NCBI RefSeq assembly: GCF_028737205.1 | Contig: NZ_JAQZAL010000017.1 | Coordinates: forward strand, 62,001 to 126,000 | Length of the DNA: 64,000 nucleotides | Source of the DNA: Actinomycetospora lutea | GTDB taxonomy: Bacteria; Actinomycetota; Actinomycetes; Mycobacteriales; Pseudonocardiaceae | Direction of reading: 5' to 3' | Shown here: positions 29,971 to 40,017 of the stretch, piece after piece | Layout: each line of letters opens with the position of its first letter | Position numbering within the stretch: the stretch's first letter is position 1 | Notes under the pieces: model-generated | The model's input: only the letters and a program-made list of their open reading frames with translations | Database searches by the model: none | Told to the model about the DNA's origin: nothing | Position numbers and translations under genes: made by a program

Positions 29971-29987
29971 AGATACCTTCGGTACTC
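29971..29987. promoter_or_regulatory. TetR-type operator, distal copy
   Basis: On the minus strand this reads GAGTACCGAAGGTATCT, matching the proximal site in the GAGTACCGNNGGTAT core. It lies 43 bp before the TetR gene, in inverted orientation to the proximal site. Confidence 0.55.
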
Positions 29988-30004
29988 GGATTCCGTCGAC
30001 ATCT

Positions 30005-30021
30005 GAGTACCGGCGGTATTC
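30005..30021. promoter_or_regulatory. TetR-type operator, proximal copy
   Basis: GAGTACCGGCGGTATTC, nearly palindromic, ends 9 bp before the GTG start of the TetR gene. Paired with the site at 29971 it suggests autoregulation by two dimers. Confidence 0.55.
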
Positions 30022-30030
30022 CATTCTCCC

Positions 30031-30645
30031 GTGACGACGAGGATGAGCCGGGCCGCCCAGACCGAACGCAACCGCGGACGGGTCCTCGACGCGGCGCGGC
30101 GGGTGTTCCTCGCGGCGGGCTACCACGGGGCGAGGCTCGACGCGATCGCCGAGGAGGCGGGCTTCTCCAAGGGCGTCGTGTACTCGCAGTTCGCGGGCAA
30201 GGCGGACCTGTTCCTCGCGCTCCTCGACCAGCGCATCGTCGAGCGTGCGGAGGCGAATGCCGAGCTCGCCGCCGACCACGCCGGCGTCGAGGGCCTCCAC
30301 GCCCTGCTGGTGGCCAACACGCGCCGTGAGCAGGAGGACGCCTGGGCCCAGCTGCTCATCGAGTTCCGGGTGGCCGCGGCACGCGATCCGGAGCTCAACG
30401 CCCGGTACGCCGCGCTGCACGAGCGCACGCTCGAGCACTTCGGTGAGACCGTCCGGCGGGTGCTCGAGCGGGGCGGGCTCGTCCCGGTCTACCCGCCGCG
30501 GGTGTTCGCGGGCCTGATCCTCGCCCTCGGCACCGGCCGGGTGCTGGAGGACGCGGCCGGGACCGCCCGGTTCGACGTCGAGATCGTCGTCGACCTGCTC
30601 CGCCGGCTCGTCGAGCCGGCGCCGTCATCGAGGGAGGCGTCGTGA
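30031..30645 (+). CDS. TetR/AcrR-family transcriptional regulator
   Basis: 204 residues. The helix-turn-helix is clear at about 15-62: RGRVLDAARRVFLAAGYHGA, LDAIAEEAGFSKGVVYSQFAGKADLF split over the recognition helix. The C-terminal ligand domain is not conserved enough to name a ligand. GTG 30031 or ATG 30043 could start it. The stop overlaps the PaaK-like ligase gene (GTGATG), so the pair is one operon, probably autorepressed through the two GAGTACCG sites just upstream. Confidence 0.9.
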   Translation: MTTRMSRAAQTERNRGRVLDAARRVFLAAGYHGARLDAIAEEAGFSKGVVYSQFAGKADLFLALLDQRIVERAEANAELAADHAGVEGLHALLVANTRREQEDAWAQLLIEFRVAAARDPELNARYAALHERTLEHFGETVRRVLERGGLVPVYPPRVFAGLILALGTGRVLEDAAGTARFDVEIVVDLLRRLVEPAPSSREAS

Positions 30646-32054
30646 TGTCGACGACCCTGCACCCCGCGGCACACCCGGCCTCGCAGGCCGCGGCGTTCCC
30701 CGCCTACCGTGATCGCCTGCAGCGCGAGCTGCTGCCGGCGCTGCCGGGGATGATCGCGCGACTCGCCTGGGACCGCCCGCGGATCGTGGCCCACCAGCGC
30801 GACCGCCTGCGGGCCCTGCTCGCGCACGCCGTCGAGCACTCGCCGTTCCACGCCCGCCGGCTGGCCGGGATCGACCCCGACACCGTCGACCCCCGCGACC
30901 TGTCCGCACTCCCGGTGATGACGAAGGCCGAGTTGATGAGCCGGTTCGACGACGTCGTCACCGACCGGCGCGTCTCGCTCCGGCGGGCCGAGGACACCCT
31001 GCAGGCGACCCGGGACGTGCCGCGCCCGATCCTCGGGGAGTACCTCGCCTTCACCTCCGGCGGCAGCTCCGGTCGGCGAGGCATCTACGTGCTGGACCGC
31101 CCGGCGCTGCTCCAGTTCGTGGGCTCGCTGTGCCGCGGTCTCGTCGCACGGATCGAGCAGGCGGGCGGGCCCCCGCCGGGCGGGCTGACCGTCGCGATGG
31201 TCGGTGCCGCCTCGGCGGTGCACCCCACCGGCGGGGCGGCGGCCCTCGCCGGCGGGCTGCTGCCGTTCCACTTCGTGCCCGTGCCGGCCACGAGGCCGGT
31301 CGCGGAGATCGTCGCGCGACTGGACGCGCTGCAGCCGCCGTTGCTGTACGGCTATCCCTCGGTCCTCGCCCGGCTGGCGGCCGAGCAGCGGGCCGGCCGG
31401 CTCCGCATCCAGCCCCGGATGGTGACGACGACGAGCGAGACCCTGACCCCGCCGCTGCGGGCGGCGATCGAGGAGGGTTTCGGGGTGCCGGTCGTGAACA
31501 CGTTCGGGTCCACCGAGGGCCTGGTCGGCGCCAGCGCGCCCGACGACGAGACCGTCGTGTTCGCGGAGGACGGCTGCATCGTCGAGCTGGTCGACGAGCG
31601 GCACCGCCCCGTCCCGCCGGGCACGCCGTCGGCGAAGATCCTGGTCACCAACCTCGAGAACCACGTCCAGCCGTTGATCCGCTACGAGCTCGCCGACGTC
31701 GTCACCGCCGAGCCCGGCGGGGGACACCTGCGCGGGACCGTGCAGGGCCGTGCCGACGAGACGTTCCGGTTCGGCACCGTGGACCTGCACCCGCACGTCG
31801 CGCGCACGGTGCTCGTGCAGACCCCGGAGGTGGCGGAGTACCAGGTCCGCCAGACCGTCCGCGGGCTCGACGTGACCGTCGTCCCCGGCGACACGGCGTT
31901 CGAGCCGCCCGCGCTGGTCGACGGACTCGCCGACCGCCTGCGGTCCGCGCTGGCCGCCGCCGGCCTCCCGCGCGCGGACGTCACGGTCACGGTCGCCCCC
32001 CGGCTCGAGCGGGACGCGCAGACCGGCAAGCTGCGCCGTTTCGTGCCGCTCTGA
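30642..32054 (+). CDS. PaaK-like adenylate-forming enzyme (phenylacetate-CoA ligase family)
   Basis: 470 residues. AHAVEHSPFHARRLAG, the LPVMTKAELM motif, the phosphate loop FTSGGSSGRRGIYV, LYGYPSVLARLAAEQ, VNTFGSTEGLVG, TNLENHVQPLIRYELAD and the C-terminal QTGKLRRFVPL are typical of the PaaK branch. Such enzymes activate aryl or acyl acids as AMP esters for CoA or other acceptors. The substrate is unknown and no paa genes adjoin it; GTG 30642 or ATG 30645 starts it. Co-regulated with the TetR gene upstream. Confidence 0.82.
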   Translation: MMSTTLHPAAHPASQAAAFPAYRDRLQRELLPALPGMIARLAWDRPRIVAHQRDRLRALLAHAVEHSPFHARRLAGIDPDTVDPRDLSALPVMTKAELMSRFDDVVTDRRVSLRRAEDTLQATRDVPRPILGEYLAFTSGGSSGRRGIYVLDRPALLQFVGSLCRGLVARIEQAGGPPPGGLTVAMVGAASAVHPTGGAAALAGGLLPFHFVPVPATRPVAEIVARLDALQPPLLYGYPSVLARLAAEQRAGRLRIQPRMVTTTSETLTPPLRAAIEEGFGVPVVNTFGSTEGLVGASAPDDETVVFAEDGCIVELVDERHRPVPPGTPSAKILVTNLENHVQPLIRYELADVVTAEPGGGHLRGTVQGRADETFRFGTVDLHPHVARTVLVQTPEVAEYQVRQTVRGLDVTVVPGDTAFEPPALVDGLADRLRSALAAAGLPRADVTVTVAPRLERDAQTGKLRRFVPL

Positions 32055-32082
32055 CGTCCCGCCGTCGGGCACACTCGTCCCC

Positions 32083-32463
32083 GTGAGCAGCGAACCCGTC
32101 GAGGTCTTCCACGGCGACGACCTGGCCGAGGGCGATCCGACGCCCGGGATGCGGCGGGAGGTGGCGTTCTCGACCGACGCCCTGTGGGCCGGGCTCGTGC
32201 ACACCGAGCCCGGCGCCGCCTCCGGGTGGCACCACCACGGTGACCACGAGACGAGCCTGTACGTGGTGCGCGGGGCGATGCGGCTGGAGTTCGGCCCCGG
32301 CGGCGAGGACGTCGTCGAGGCCGGCCCGGGCGACTTCCTGCGCGTGCCGCCGCACACCGTGCACCGCGAGTCGAACCCCACCGGCGAGCGGTCCACCGCC
32401 GTCATCGGGCGTGCCGGCGAGGGCCCGCCGACGGTGAACGTCGAGGGGCCGGACCCGGCATAG
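32083..32463 (+). CDS. Cupin-domain protein
   Basis: 126 residues forming a single small beta-barrel. Motif 1 is GWHHHGDHETSLYVVRGAMRLEFG with metal-binding His and Glu, and motif 2 is PGDFLRVPPHTVHRE. Such proteins can be dioxygenases, isomerases or binding proteins; the reaction here is unknown. GTG 32083 is 7 nt after CACACT, which resembles a -10 box at leaderless spacing. The gene stands alone between the ligase gene and dapA. Confidence 0.82.
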   Translation: MSSEPVEVFHGDDLAEGDPTPGMRREVAFSTDALWAGLVHTEPGAASGWHHHGDHETSLYVVRGAMRLEFGPGGEDVVEAGPGDFLRVPPHTVHRESNPTGERSTAVIGRAGEGPPTVNVEGPDPA

Positions 32464-32497
32464 ACCCCGCCCGCCCCCGTGGGGCAACCTGGAGGTC

Positions 32498-33340
32498 ATG
32501 ACCCTCGGAGCCGTCCTCACCGCCATCGTGACGCCGTTCGCCCCCGACGGTGCGGTCGACGAGAAGGCCTTCGTCGACCTCATGGGCCACGTGTACGCGA
32601 ACGGCTCCGACGGGCTCGTGGTGTGCGGGACCACCGGCGAGGCGTCGACGCTGTCCACCGAGGAGCACCTGCGCCTCGTGGAGCTGGCCGTCGAGCACCG
32701 GCCCGCGGGCGCCTCGATCGTCGCCTCCACCGGGTCGAACGACACCCGCCACGCCTGCGAGATGACCGAGCGGGCCACCGAGCTGGGCGCCGACGCGATC
32801 CTCTCGGTGACCCCGTACTACAACAAGCCCAACCGGCGGGGCCTGCTCGCGCACTACGGCGAGGTCGCGCGGGCCACCGACAAGCCCGTCGTGCTCTACA
32901 ACATCCCCTCGCGCTGCGTGATCGACATCCCGAACGAGCTCCTCGCCGAGCTCGCCCAGATCGAGCGGATCGACTACGTCAAGCAGGCCAACAACGCCAA
33001 CCTCGCGCCCGTCGACGGGCTCGGCATCTACGCCGGCAACGACGACCTGTTCGGCTCGGTCCTCGAGATGGGCGGCTGCGGCGGCATCCTCGTCGCGAGC
33101 CACGTCGTGGGCGCCGAGATGCGCCGCATGGTCGACGAGCCCGACCAGCGCGCCGAGATCGAGGCCTCGCTCAAGCCGGTCTTCGACGCCCTCGGGGTCA
33201 CCACCAACCCCATCCCGATCAAGGCGGCCCTCGACCTGCTCGGCCACCGCGCCGGCGGCCTGCGCCTCCCGCTCGTCGAGGCCGACGAGCACGAGCGCGA
33301 CGTCGTCCGCACCGCGCTCGCGGGTGTCGGGCTGCTCTGA
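32498..33340 (+). CDS. dapA: 4-hydroxy-tetrahydrodipicolinate synthase (DapA family)
   Basis: 280 residues, slightly short but complete. The aldolase-type TIM barrel shows TAIVTPFAPDGAVDEKAF, GTTGEASTLSTEEHLRLVE, TPYYNKPNRRGLLAHY, YNIPSRC with the catalytic Tyr, and the Schiff-base lysine in YVKQANN. It condenses pyruvate with aspartate semialdehyde toward lysine and meso-DAP, the residue MurE adds. ATG 32498 has GGAGG upstream. Related aldolases of this superfamily exist, and with no other dap gene adjoining, another keto-acid aldolase role cannot be excluded. Confidence 0.85.
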   Translation: MTLGAVLTAIVTPFAPDGAVDEKAFVDLMGHVYANGSDGLVVCGTTGEASTLSTEEHLRLVELAVEHRPAGASIVASTGSNDTRHACEMTERATELGADAILSVTPYYNKPNRRGLLAHYGEVARATDKPVVLYNIPSRCVIDIPNELLAELAQIERIDYVKQANNANLAPVDGLGIYAGNDDLFGSVLEMGGCGGILVASHVVGAEMRRMVDEPDQRAEIEASLKPVFDALGVTTNPIPIKAALDLLGHRAGGLRLPLVEADEHERDVVRTALAGVGLL

Positions 33341-33362
33341 CGCCTTCGCCGCGCGCCCGCGC

Positions 33363-33426
33363 GTGATCACGGGTACCTGGTGCGCCTCGGGTGCGCCGCC
33401 GGGGCCCACAGCGCGCTCCTGATCAT
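33363..33426. repeat. GATC-ended interspersed palindrome, copy 2
   Basis: GTGATCACGGG...GCTCCTGATCAT, 64 bp, sharing GGTGCGCCTCGG and the CTCCTGATCA end with the copy at 968-1031. It lies 23 bp after dapA, in a terminator-like place. Confidence 0.65.
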
Positions 33427-33492
33427 CGCCGGCCCCGGCGTTGTCGGGGGTCCGGCGCATGCTGCTCGACGGGACGACCCCGAGGAGGAGCC

Positions 33493-34143
33493 ATGGGCGG
33501 CAGGCGCAGGCGCGACGGCGGGCGGCGGGCGGCGACGGTCGAGGCACGGCGGCAACGGCGGACGCGTCCTCCGCACACCCGGGCGACGCGGGCGGTGGAG
33601 CCGCGGATCACCGCGCCGCTGCTGAGCGACTGCGAGCTCATCGAGCAGTTCCCCCACGCCTTCGACGACGACCCGGACGACGAGCTCGACCTCTGGGTGG
33701 AGGACGAGGAGGAGGACGACGAGGACGACGCACCCGACCTCGTCGACGTGCTGCGGGAGCGCCTCCGCGAGGTCGTCGTGGCGACGGTCGAGCAGCGCGA
33801 CCCCGAGGTCGCCCGCGCCTTCGTCGCGCGGGGCGACCGGACGCTGATCGAGGTCGTCGCCGGCGCGTGGCTGGCGAAGGCGCGGCGACGCTTCCCGCGG
33901 GCCGACCTGGCGGCACGGGCCGCGGCGTGGGTCGCCCGCACCCTCGGCGAGGCCGGGCCGGCGGTGGACGACGCCGCTCGCGTGCTCGGGCCGGCGGCGC
34001 AGGAGGCGCTGCGGGAGCACTTCCTCCGGGCGCCCGAGGACGTCGTGGTCGCGAGGATCTGGCTGCTGGCCGCCGTCGTGGTCGTCGGGGGAGCCGGAGG
34101 TGACCGGTGGCTCGACGTCCTCCTGCTCGACGAGCACCGCTGA
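33493..34143 (+). CDS. Unknown charged protein
   Basis: Not recognised; 216 residues from ATG 33493, which has GAGGAGGAG upstream. It has a very basic N-terminus (MGGRRRRDGGRRAATVEARR), an acidic middle (DDDPDDELDLWVEDEEEDDEDD, about 68-90), and a helical Ala/Arg/Leu-rich C-terminal domain (DVLRERLREVVVATVEQRD, FVARGDRTLIEVVAGAWLAKARRRF, ending IWLLAAVVVVGG). Codon use is normal. It could be a small nucleic-acid-associated or regulatory protein, but nothing in it decides this. Confidence 0.7.
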   Translation: MGGRRRRDGGRRAATVEARRQRRTRPPHTRATRAVEPRITAPLLSDCELIEQFPHAFDDDPDDELDLWVEDEEEDDEDDAPDLVDVLRERLREVVVATVEQRDPEVARAFVARGDRTLIEVVAGAWLAKARRRFPRADLAARAAAWVARTLGEAGPAVDDAARVLGPAAQEALREHFLRAPEDVVVARIWLLAAVVVVGGAGGDRWLDVLLLDEHR

Positions 34144-34366
34144 CCGGACGGCCCTTGTCACGCAACGGAAGGGGCGCCGGTGACTCCTGTGACGAGCCCG
34201 GATCCGGGCGACACGCCGGGCCGGCGGAGATGAGCAGCGACGACGACCGAGGCCCTCGGGGAGGGGCGGCGCTGTCGGGGGGCGCGGCTACCGTGTACCT
34301 ACACGCCGACCACGTCCTGCAGCGCCGGGACCGGTCGACGGCACCCCGACCCCGGCCCCGGAAGGG

Positions 34367-37300
34367 ATGTCCCGCGACGTGACCGGCGACTCGTTCGTCC
34401 ACCTGCACACGCACACCGAGTTCTCGATGCTCGACGGTGCCGCGCGGCTGGACGACCTGTTCGCCGAGGCCGCGCGGATGGGCATGCCGGCCCTGGCGAT
34501 GACCGACCACGGCAACACCTTCGGCGCCTACGAGTTCTGGAAGAAGTCGAAGGCGCACGGGGTCAAGCCGATCATCGGCATGGAGGGCTACCTCGCGCCC
34601 GGCAGCCGTCACGAGCGCAAGCGCGCGACGCTCGGCGGCCAGGTCATCAGCGATGACAACCCGGGCCAGATGTACACCCACATGACGCTGCTGGCCGAGA
34701 ACACGGAGGGGATGCACAACCTCTTCCGGCTCTCGAGCCTCGCGAGCCTCGAGGGCTACTACTACAAGCCCCGCATGGACCGCGAGCTGCTCGAGACCTA
34801 CGGCAAGGGCATCATCGCGACCACCGGGTGCCCGTCGGGCGAGGTCGCGCGCTACCTGCAGCAGGACGACTTCGACGGCGCCTGCCAGGCCGCGAGCGAC
34901 TACCGCGACATCTTCGGCGCGGACAACTTCTTCTGCGAGCTGATGGACCACGGCATCGAGATCGAGCGCCGGGTCCGCGACGACCTCTACGACCTCAAGA
35001 AGAAGCTCGACCTGCCGGGCCTGGCCACCAACGACCTGCACTACACGTACGCCAAGGACGCGAAGCCGCACGAGGTCCTGCTGTGCGTGCAGACCGGCAA
35101 GACGATGAACGACCCGAACCGCTTCCGGTTCGACGCGCAGGACTTCTACCTCAAGAGCGCGCAGGAGATGCGCGCCCAGTGGGACGGCGTGTTCCCCGAG
35201 GCCTGCGACAACACCCTGGCCATCGCCGAGCGGGTGAACGTCGAGTTCACCGAGGGCCGCGACCTGCAGCCGGTGGCCCCGGTGCCCGAGGGCGAGACCG
35301 AGGGCAGCTGGCTGGTCAAGGAGGTCGAGCGGGGGCTGCACTGGCGCTTCCCGAACGGCTTCTCCGAGCGGTACCGCAAGCAGGCCGACTACGAGGTGTC
35401 GGTCATCATGCAGATGGGCTACCCGGGCTACTTCCTGGTGACGGCCGACCTGCTGAACTACGCGCGCTCGGTCAACCTGCGCGTCGGGCCGGGCCGCGGG
35501 TCCGCGGCCGGCAGCCTCGTGGCCTACGTCCTGGGCATCACCGACCTCGACCCGATCCACCACAAGCTGATCTTCGAGCGGTTCCTCAACCCCGAGCGCG
35601 TCTCCATGCCCGACATCGACATGGACTTCGACGAGCGCCGGCGCGGCGAGATGATCCGCTACGTCACCGAGAAGTACGGCGAAGAGAAGATCGCGCAGAT
35701 CATCACCTACTCCACGATCAAGGCGAAGGCCGCGATCAAGGACTCGGCGCGCGTGCTCTACGGGCAGCCGGGCTACGCGGTGGCCGACCGGATCACCAAG
35801 TCGATGCCGCCCGCGGTCATGGGCAAGGACATCCCGCTGTCGGGCGTGTTCGACCCCAGCCACAAGCGCTACTCCGAGGCCGCCGAGATGCGCGCGCTCT
35901 ACGAGTCGGACGCGCAGGTCAAGGAGATCGTCGACACCGCCAAGGACCTCGAGGGCCTCAAGCGGCAGTGGGGCGTGCACGCCGCAGGCGTGATCATGTC
36001 CAAGGAACCGCTGATCGACGTCATCCCGATCCAGCGGCGCGAGGCCGACGGCGCCATCATCACGCAGTTCGACATGGGGGTCTGCGAGACCCTCGGCCTG
36101 CTGAAGATGGACTTCCTGGGCCTGCGCAACCTCACGATCATCGACGACGCGCTCACCAACATCCCGCTCAACGGCAAGGAACCGCTCGACCTCGACAACC
36201 TCGGGCTCGACGACACGGCCACCTACGAGCTGCTCTCCCGCGGCGAGACGCTCGGGGTGTTCCAGCTCGACGGCGGCCCGATGCGCGACCTGCTGCGGCG
36301 CATGGCGCCCACCGAGTTCGACGACATCTCCGCGGTCGGCGCGCTCTACCGCCCGGGCCCGATGGGCGCCAACGCCCACAACGACTACGCCGACCGCAAG
36401 AACGGGCGGCAAGAGGTCACCCCGATCCACCCGGAGCTGGAGGAACCGCTCAAGGAGGTCCTCGGCGAGACCTACGGCCTGATCGTCTACCAGGAACAGG
36501 TCATGGCGATCGCCCAGGTGCTCGCGGGCTACTCGCTGGGCAAGGCCGACCTGCTCCGTCGCGCCATGGGCAAGAAGAAGAAGGAGATCCTCGACAAGGA
36601 GTACGAGGGTTTCGCCCAGGGCATGAAGGACAACGGCTACTCGGCCGCGGCGATCAAGACGCTGTGGGACATCCTGCTGCCGTTCTCCGACTACGCGTTC
36701 AACCGCGCGCACTCCGCGGCGTACGGCGTCGTCTCCTACTGGACGGCCTACCTGAAGGCGAACTACCCCGCCGAGTACATGGCCGCGGTGCTCACCAGCG
36801 TCCGCGACGACAAGGACAAGGCCGCGATCTACCTCGCCGAGTGCCGGCGGATGGGGATCACGGTGCTGCCGCCGGACGTCAACGACTCGGTCCGCGACTT
36901 CGCCCCGGTCGGCGACGACATCCGCTTCGGCCTCGGCGCCATCCGCAACGTCGGGACGAACGTCGTCGACGCGATCGTCGCGACCCGCCGCGAGAAGGGC
37001 GCGTTCAGCGACTTCTCCGACTTCCTGCGCAAGGTCCCGCAGCAGGTGTGCAACAAGAAGACGGTCGAGTCGCTGATCAAGGCCGGTGCCTTCGACTCGC
37101 TGGGCCACCCGCGCAAGGGGCTCGCGCTGGTGCACGCCGAGGCCGTCGACGCGGTGATGACCACGAAGAAGGCCGAGGCCGACGGGCAGTTCGATCTCTT
37201 CGGCAGCTTCGACGACGGCGACACCGCCGACACCACGGGCATGTTCGACGTCAAGGTGCCCGAGGGGGAGTGGGAGTCCAAGCACCGCCTCGCCCTCGAG

Positions 37301-37909
37301 CGCGAGATGCTCGGTCTCTACGTCTCGGGCCACCCGCTCAACGGCATCGAGCAGGTGCTCGCCAGCCGCGCCGACACCCAGATCACCAAGATCCTCGAGG
37401 GCGACGTCGCCGAGGGCGCCCAGGTCACGGTCGGCGGCATCCTCGCGAGCGTCACGCGCCGGGTGAACAAGAAGGGCGAGCCGTGGGCGTCGGCGCAGAT
37501 CGAGGACCTCGCCGGCGGCATCGAGGTGCTGTTCTTCCCGCGCACCTACGCCGCCGTGTCGATCGACGTCGCCGAGGACGCGATCGTGCTGGTCAAGGGC
37601 AAGGTCAACAAGCGTGACGACCGGGTGAGCCTGTTCGTCGAGGACCTCGCGGTGCCCGACCTGTCCGGGGGTGTCGGCGGCGCGCCGGTCAAGGTCGTCA
37701 TCGAGAGCGCGCGGTGCACGCCCGAGCGGGTCGGCAAGCTCAAGGAGGTCCTCGTCGCCCACCCGGGCCCGAGCGAGGTCCACCTGACGCTGCTCGCCGC
37801 CAACGGGGCGAGCCACGTCCTGCGGCTCGACGACGGGCTCAAGGTCACCAACTCGGGCGCGCTGATGGGTGACCTCAAGGCCCTCCTGGGTCCACGCTGT
37901 CTGGGCTGA
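34367..37909 (+). CDS. dnaE1: DNA polymerase III alpha subunit DnaE1
   Basis: Replicative polymerase, 1180 residues. The N-terminal PHP domain keeps the metal ligands of the mycobacterial proofreading enzyme (H14 and H16 in [14 protein letters not shown]23, and the [15 protein letters not shown] region), so proofreading is likely internal. The polymerase core has [33 protein letters not shown] with catalytic Asp residues, and [20 protein letters not shown] (read in parts). The helix-hairpin-helix and OB-fold regions follow. ATG 34367 has AGGGAT upstream; GTG 34379 is possible. TACCGT near 34290 may be its -10 box. Confidence 0.97.
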   Translation: MSRDVTGDSFVHLHTHTEFSMLDGAARLDDLFAEAARMGMPALAMTDHGNTFGAYEFWKKSKAHGVKPIIGMEGYLAPGSRHERKRATLGGQVISDDNPGQMYTHMTLLAENTEGMHNLFRLSSLASLEGYYYKPRMDRELLETYGKGIIATTGCPSGEVARYLQQDDFDGACQAASDYRDIFGADNFFCELMDHGIEIERRVRDDLYDLKKKLDLPGLATNDLHYTYAKDAKPHEVLLCVQTGKTMNDPNRFRFDAQDFYLKSAQEMRAQWDGVFPEACDNTLAIAERVNVEFTEGRDLQPVAPVPEGETEGSWLVKEVERGLHWRFPNGFSERYRKQADYEVSVIMQMGYPGYFLVTADLLNYARSVNLRVGPGRGSAAGSLVAYVLGITDLDPIHHKLIFERFLNPERVSMPDIDMDFDERRRGEMIRYVTEKYGEEKIAQIITYSTIKAKAAIKDSARVLYGQPGYAVADRITKSMPPAVMGKDIPLSGVFDPSHKRYSEAAEMRALYESDAQVKEIVDTAKDLEGLKRQWGVHAAGVIMSKEPLIDVIPIQRREADGAIITQFDMGVCETLGLLKMDFLGLRNLTIIDDALTNIPLNGKEPLDLDNLGLDDTATYELLSRGETLGVFQLDGGPMRDLLRRMAPTEFDDISAVGALYRPGPMGANAHNDYADRKNGRQEVTPIHPELEEPLKEVLGETYGLIVYQEQVMAIAQVLAGYSLGKADLLRRAMGKKKKEILDKEYEGFAQGMKDNGYSAAAIKTLWDILLPFSDYAFNRAHSAAYGVVSYWTAYLKANYPAEYMAAVLTSVRDDKDKAAIYLAECRRMGITVLPPDVNDSVRDFAPVGDDIRFGLGAIRNVGTNVVDAIVATRREKGAFSDFSDFLRKVPQQVCNKKTVESLIKAGAFDSLGHPRKGLALVHAEAVDAVMTTKKAEADGQFDLFGSFDDGDTADTTGMFDVKVPEGEWESKHRLALEREMLGLYVSGHPLNGIEQVLASRADTQITKILEGDVAEGAQVTVGGILASVTRRVNKKGEPWASAQIEDLAGGIEVLFFPRTYAAVSIDVAEDAIVLVKGKVNKRDDRVSLFVEDLAVPDLSGGVGGAPVKVVIESARCTPERVGKLKEVLVAHPGPSEVHLTLLAANGASHVLRLDDGLKVTNSGALMGDLKALLGPRCLG

Positions 37910-37936
37910 GCAGGCCTCATCAGGAGGAGCAGGGTC

Positions 37937-38323
37937 ATGAGCGGCCGGGTGGTGCACTTCGAGATCCCGTTCGATGACGGTGACCGGGCGCGCGCGTTCT
38001 ACGGCGCGGTCTTCCGCTGGACGCTGCAGGACATGCCGGGCATGGACTACACGATCGCCATGAGCGGGCCCGTGGGCGAGCAGGGCGCGCCCACCGAGCC
38101 GGGCTACATCAACGGCGGGATGTTCCGCCGCGGCGAGGACGAGCCCCGCAGCCCCGTGATCGTCGTCGACGTCGGCGACATCGACGAGACGCTCGAGCAC
38201 GTCAGCAGCTACGGCGGCGCGGTCCTCTCGCCCAAGACCCCGGTGGGCGCGATGGGCTTCGCCGCCTACTTCCGCGACACCGAGGGCAACGTCGTCGGCC
38301 TGTGGGAGAGCGCGGGTGATTGA
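37937..38323 (+). CDS. VOC-family (glyoxalase-like) protein
   Basis: 128 residues, one vicinal-oxygen-chelate domain: VVHFEIPFDDGDRARAFYGAVF opens the first beta-alpha-beta-beta-beta unit and FAAYFRDTEGNVVGLWES ends the second. The family includes glyoxalases, dioxygenases and resistance proteins; the exact role is open. ATG 37937 follows GGAGGAG. Its last 8 bp overlap the next gene, so the two are co-translated. Confidence 0.85.
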   Translation: MSGRVVHFEIPFDDGDRARAFYGAVFRWTLQDMPGMDYTIAMSGPVGEQGAPTEPGYINGGMFRRGEDEPRSPVIVVDVGDIDETLEHVSSYGGAVLSPKTPVGAMGFAAYFRDTEGNVVGLWESAGD

Positions 38324-39134
38324 TCCCGCGGGCGGCGGTCGGTACGTCGCCCTCGGGAGCTCGTTCGCCGCGGGGCCCGGCATCCCGCCGCAGGTCGACC
38401 GCGGCGTGCTGCGCTCCGGACGCAACTACCCGAGCCTGCTCGCCGAGGAGATCGGGCTGCCGCTGGTCGACGTCTCCTGCTCCGGGGCGACCACCGCCCA
38501 CCTGCGTCACGACCGCCAGCCCACGCTCGCCGGGCCGGTCCCGCCGCAGGTCGAGGCGGTCACCGCGGACACCGCGCTCGTCACGGTCACCGCGGGCGGC
38601 AACGACGTCGGCTACCTCGGCATGCTCGTCTCGGCCGGCCTGCGCGGGACGCTCACCGCGCGGCTGCCGTGGTTGCCCGCGCCGGTGCGCCGCCGCCTCG
38701 GGTACACGGTCGCGGTGCCGCCGCCCGAGGCGTTCGCCGAGGTCCGGGCCGCCCTGACCGCACTGGTGGACGACGTGCGCCGCCGCGCGCCCGGGGCCCG
38801 CGTGGTCCTCGTCGACTACCTCACCGTGCTCGGCCGCCACGCCACGCCCGACACCGTGCCGCTGAGCGCCGCGCAGATCGGCGAGGGCCGGCGCGTCGCC
38901 GCGGGCCTCGTCGCGAGCTTCGCGGCCGCCGCGACCGACGCGGGCGCGGACCTCGTGGTCGCGTCCGCGGCGAGCGGGGACCACGGGGTCGGCGCGCCCG
39001 ATCCGTGGGTCTCCGGCCTGGCGATGGGGTTCCCCGGGCTCGGGGGTCCGCGGCCGTTCCACCCGACCGCGGCCGGGATGGCGGCCGTCGCCGCCCCGGT
39101 GGCGAAGCGACTGAGCGCCGATCCCAGGGCTTGA
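38316..39134 (+). CDS. SGNH/GDSL-type esterase or lipase
   Basis: 272 residues, no clear signal peptide. Catalytic Ser in block I YVALGSSFAAGPGI, block II CSGATT, block III TVTAGGNDVGYLG, and block V RPFHPTAAGM with the His; an Asp/His pair with typical SGNH spacing. The enzyme family hydrolyses carboxylic esters, thioesters or phospholipids. GTG 38316 overlaps the VOC gene stop. Without a signal peptide a cytoplasmic esterase is more likely than a secreted lipase. Confidence 0.88.
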   Translation: MIDPAGGGRYVALGSSFAAGPGIPPQVDRGVLRSGRNYPSLLAEEIGLPLVDVSCSGATTAHLRHDRQPTLAGPVPPQVEAVTADTALVTVTAGGNDVGYLGMLVSAGLRGTLTARLPWLPAPVRRRLGYTVAVPPPEAFAEVRAALTALVDDVRRRAPGARVVLVDYLTVLGRHATPDTVPLSAAQIGEGRRVAAGLVASFAAAATDAGADLVVASAASGDHGVGAPDPWVSGLAMGFPGLGGPRPFHPTAAGMAAVAAPVAKRLSADPRA

Positions 39135-39166
39135 CCCGGGCCCGTGCCCCGGCGCACGGTCGGGAG

Positions 39167-39994
39167 ATGGCCGCCCCCACGCAGGACACGCGCAGCTCCG
39201 ACGACCAGATGCCGGCGTTCCGGCCCTCCCAGGAGGGCATCGTGATGCCGCAGCCGCCGACGTTCGCCACGAGCGCCGAGGAGCGCCTGCACCGCAAGCA
39301 GCAGCTCGCGGGCGCCTTCCGCATCTTCGGGCGCTTCGGGTTCGGCGAGGGCATCGCCGGCCACATCACGGTGCGCGACCCCGAGGATCCGCACATGTTC
39401 TGGGTCAACCCGTTCGGCATGAGCTTCCGGCACATCCGTGTGTCGGATCTGATCGCCGTGAACCACGAGGGCGACATCGTGCACGGCAACCGGCCGGTGA
39501 ACCAGGCCGGCTTCGTCATCCACTCCGCGGTGCACCACGCCCACCCCGAGGTCGTGGCCGCCGCGCACGCCCACTCGGTGTACGGCAAGGCGTGGTCGTC
39601 GCTGGCCCGCCCGCTCGACCCGATCACCCAGGACGCGTGCACCCTCTACGAGAACCACGGCGTGGTCACCGAGGGGCGCGGCGCCGTCGTGCTCGACCCC
39701 GAGGTCGGACGCGCCCTGGCCACCGGGCTGACCGGACGCCGGATGGTGTTCCACCAGAACCACGGCATCTTCGCGGTCGGCGACACGGTGGCCGAGGCCG
39801 CGTGGTGGTTCATCAACACCGAGCGCAACTGCCAGGCGGCGTTGCTCGCCGAGGCGGCCGGCACGCCCACGCAGATCGACCACCAGAACGCCAAGTTCAC
39901 CGCCGAGCAGACCGGCACGCCCTACGCCGGCTGGTTCTCCTACCAGCCGCTGTGGGACGAGGTCGTGCGCACCGACCCCGATCTGTTCGACTAG
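39167..39994 (+). CDS. Class II aldolase/adducin-family protein
   Basis: 275 residues. HRKQQLAGAFRIFGRFGFGEGIAGHITVRDP, the zinc-site HAHSVYGKAWSSLARPLDP and FHQNHGIFAVGDTVAEAAWWF match the AraD/FucA-like aldolase fold. Zinc-binding His residues are visible in HAHS and in NHG. Members cleave sugar phosphates or act as decarboxylases, epimerases or dehydratases. ATG 39167 (GGGAG upstream) gives a leading 28 residues before the domain. It adjoins an amidohydrolase gene by 23 bp, so the two may form a small catabolic unit. Confidence 0.85.
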   Translation: MAAPTQDTRSSDDQMPAFRPSQEGIVMPQPPTFATSAEERLHRKQQLAGAFRIFGRFGFGEGIAGHITVRDPEDPHMFWVNPFGMSFRHIRVSDLIAVNHEGDIVHGNRPVNQAGFVIHSAVHHAHPEVVAAAHAHSVYGKAWSSLARPLDPITQDACTLYENHGVVTEGRGAVVLDPEVGRALATGLTGRRMVFHQNHGIFAVGDTVAEAAWWFINTERNCQAALLAEAAGTPTQIDHQNAKFTAEQTGTPYAGWFSYQPLWDEVVRTDPDLFD

Positions 39995-40017
39995 CACCCA
40001 CCGGCGAAGATGGCGCC

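Noticed and set aside
33638-38425. A 1595-codon open frame on the minus strand across dnaE1
   Set aside because: It is antisense to clear dnaE1 sequence, with Arg/His/Gly-rich low-complexity translation. Long shadow frames are expected at this GC content.
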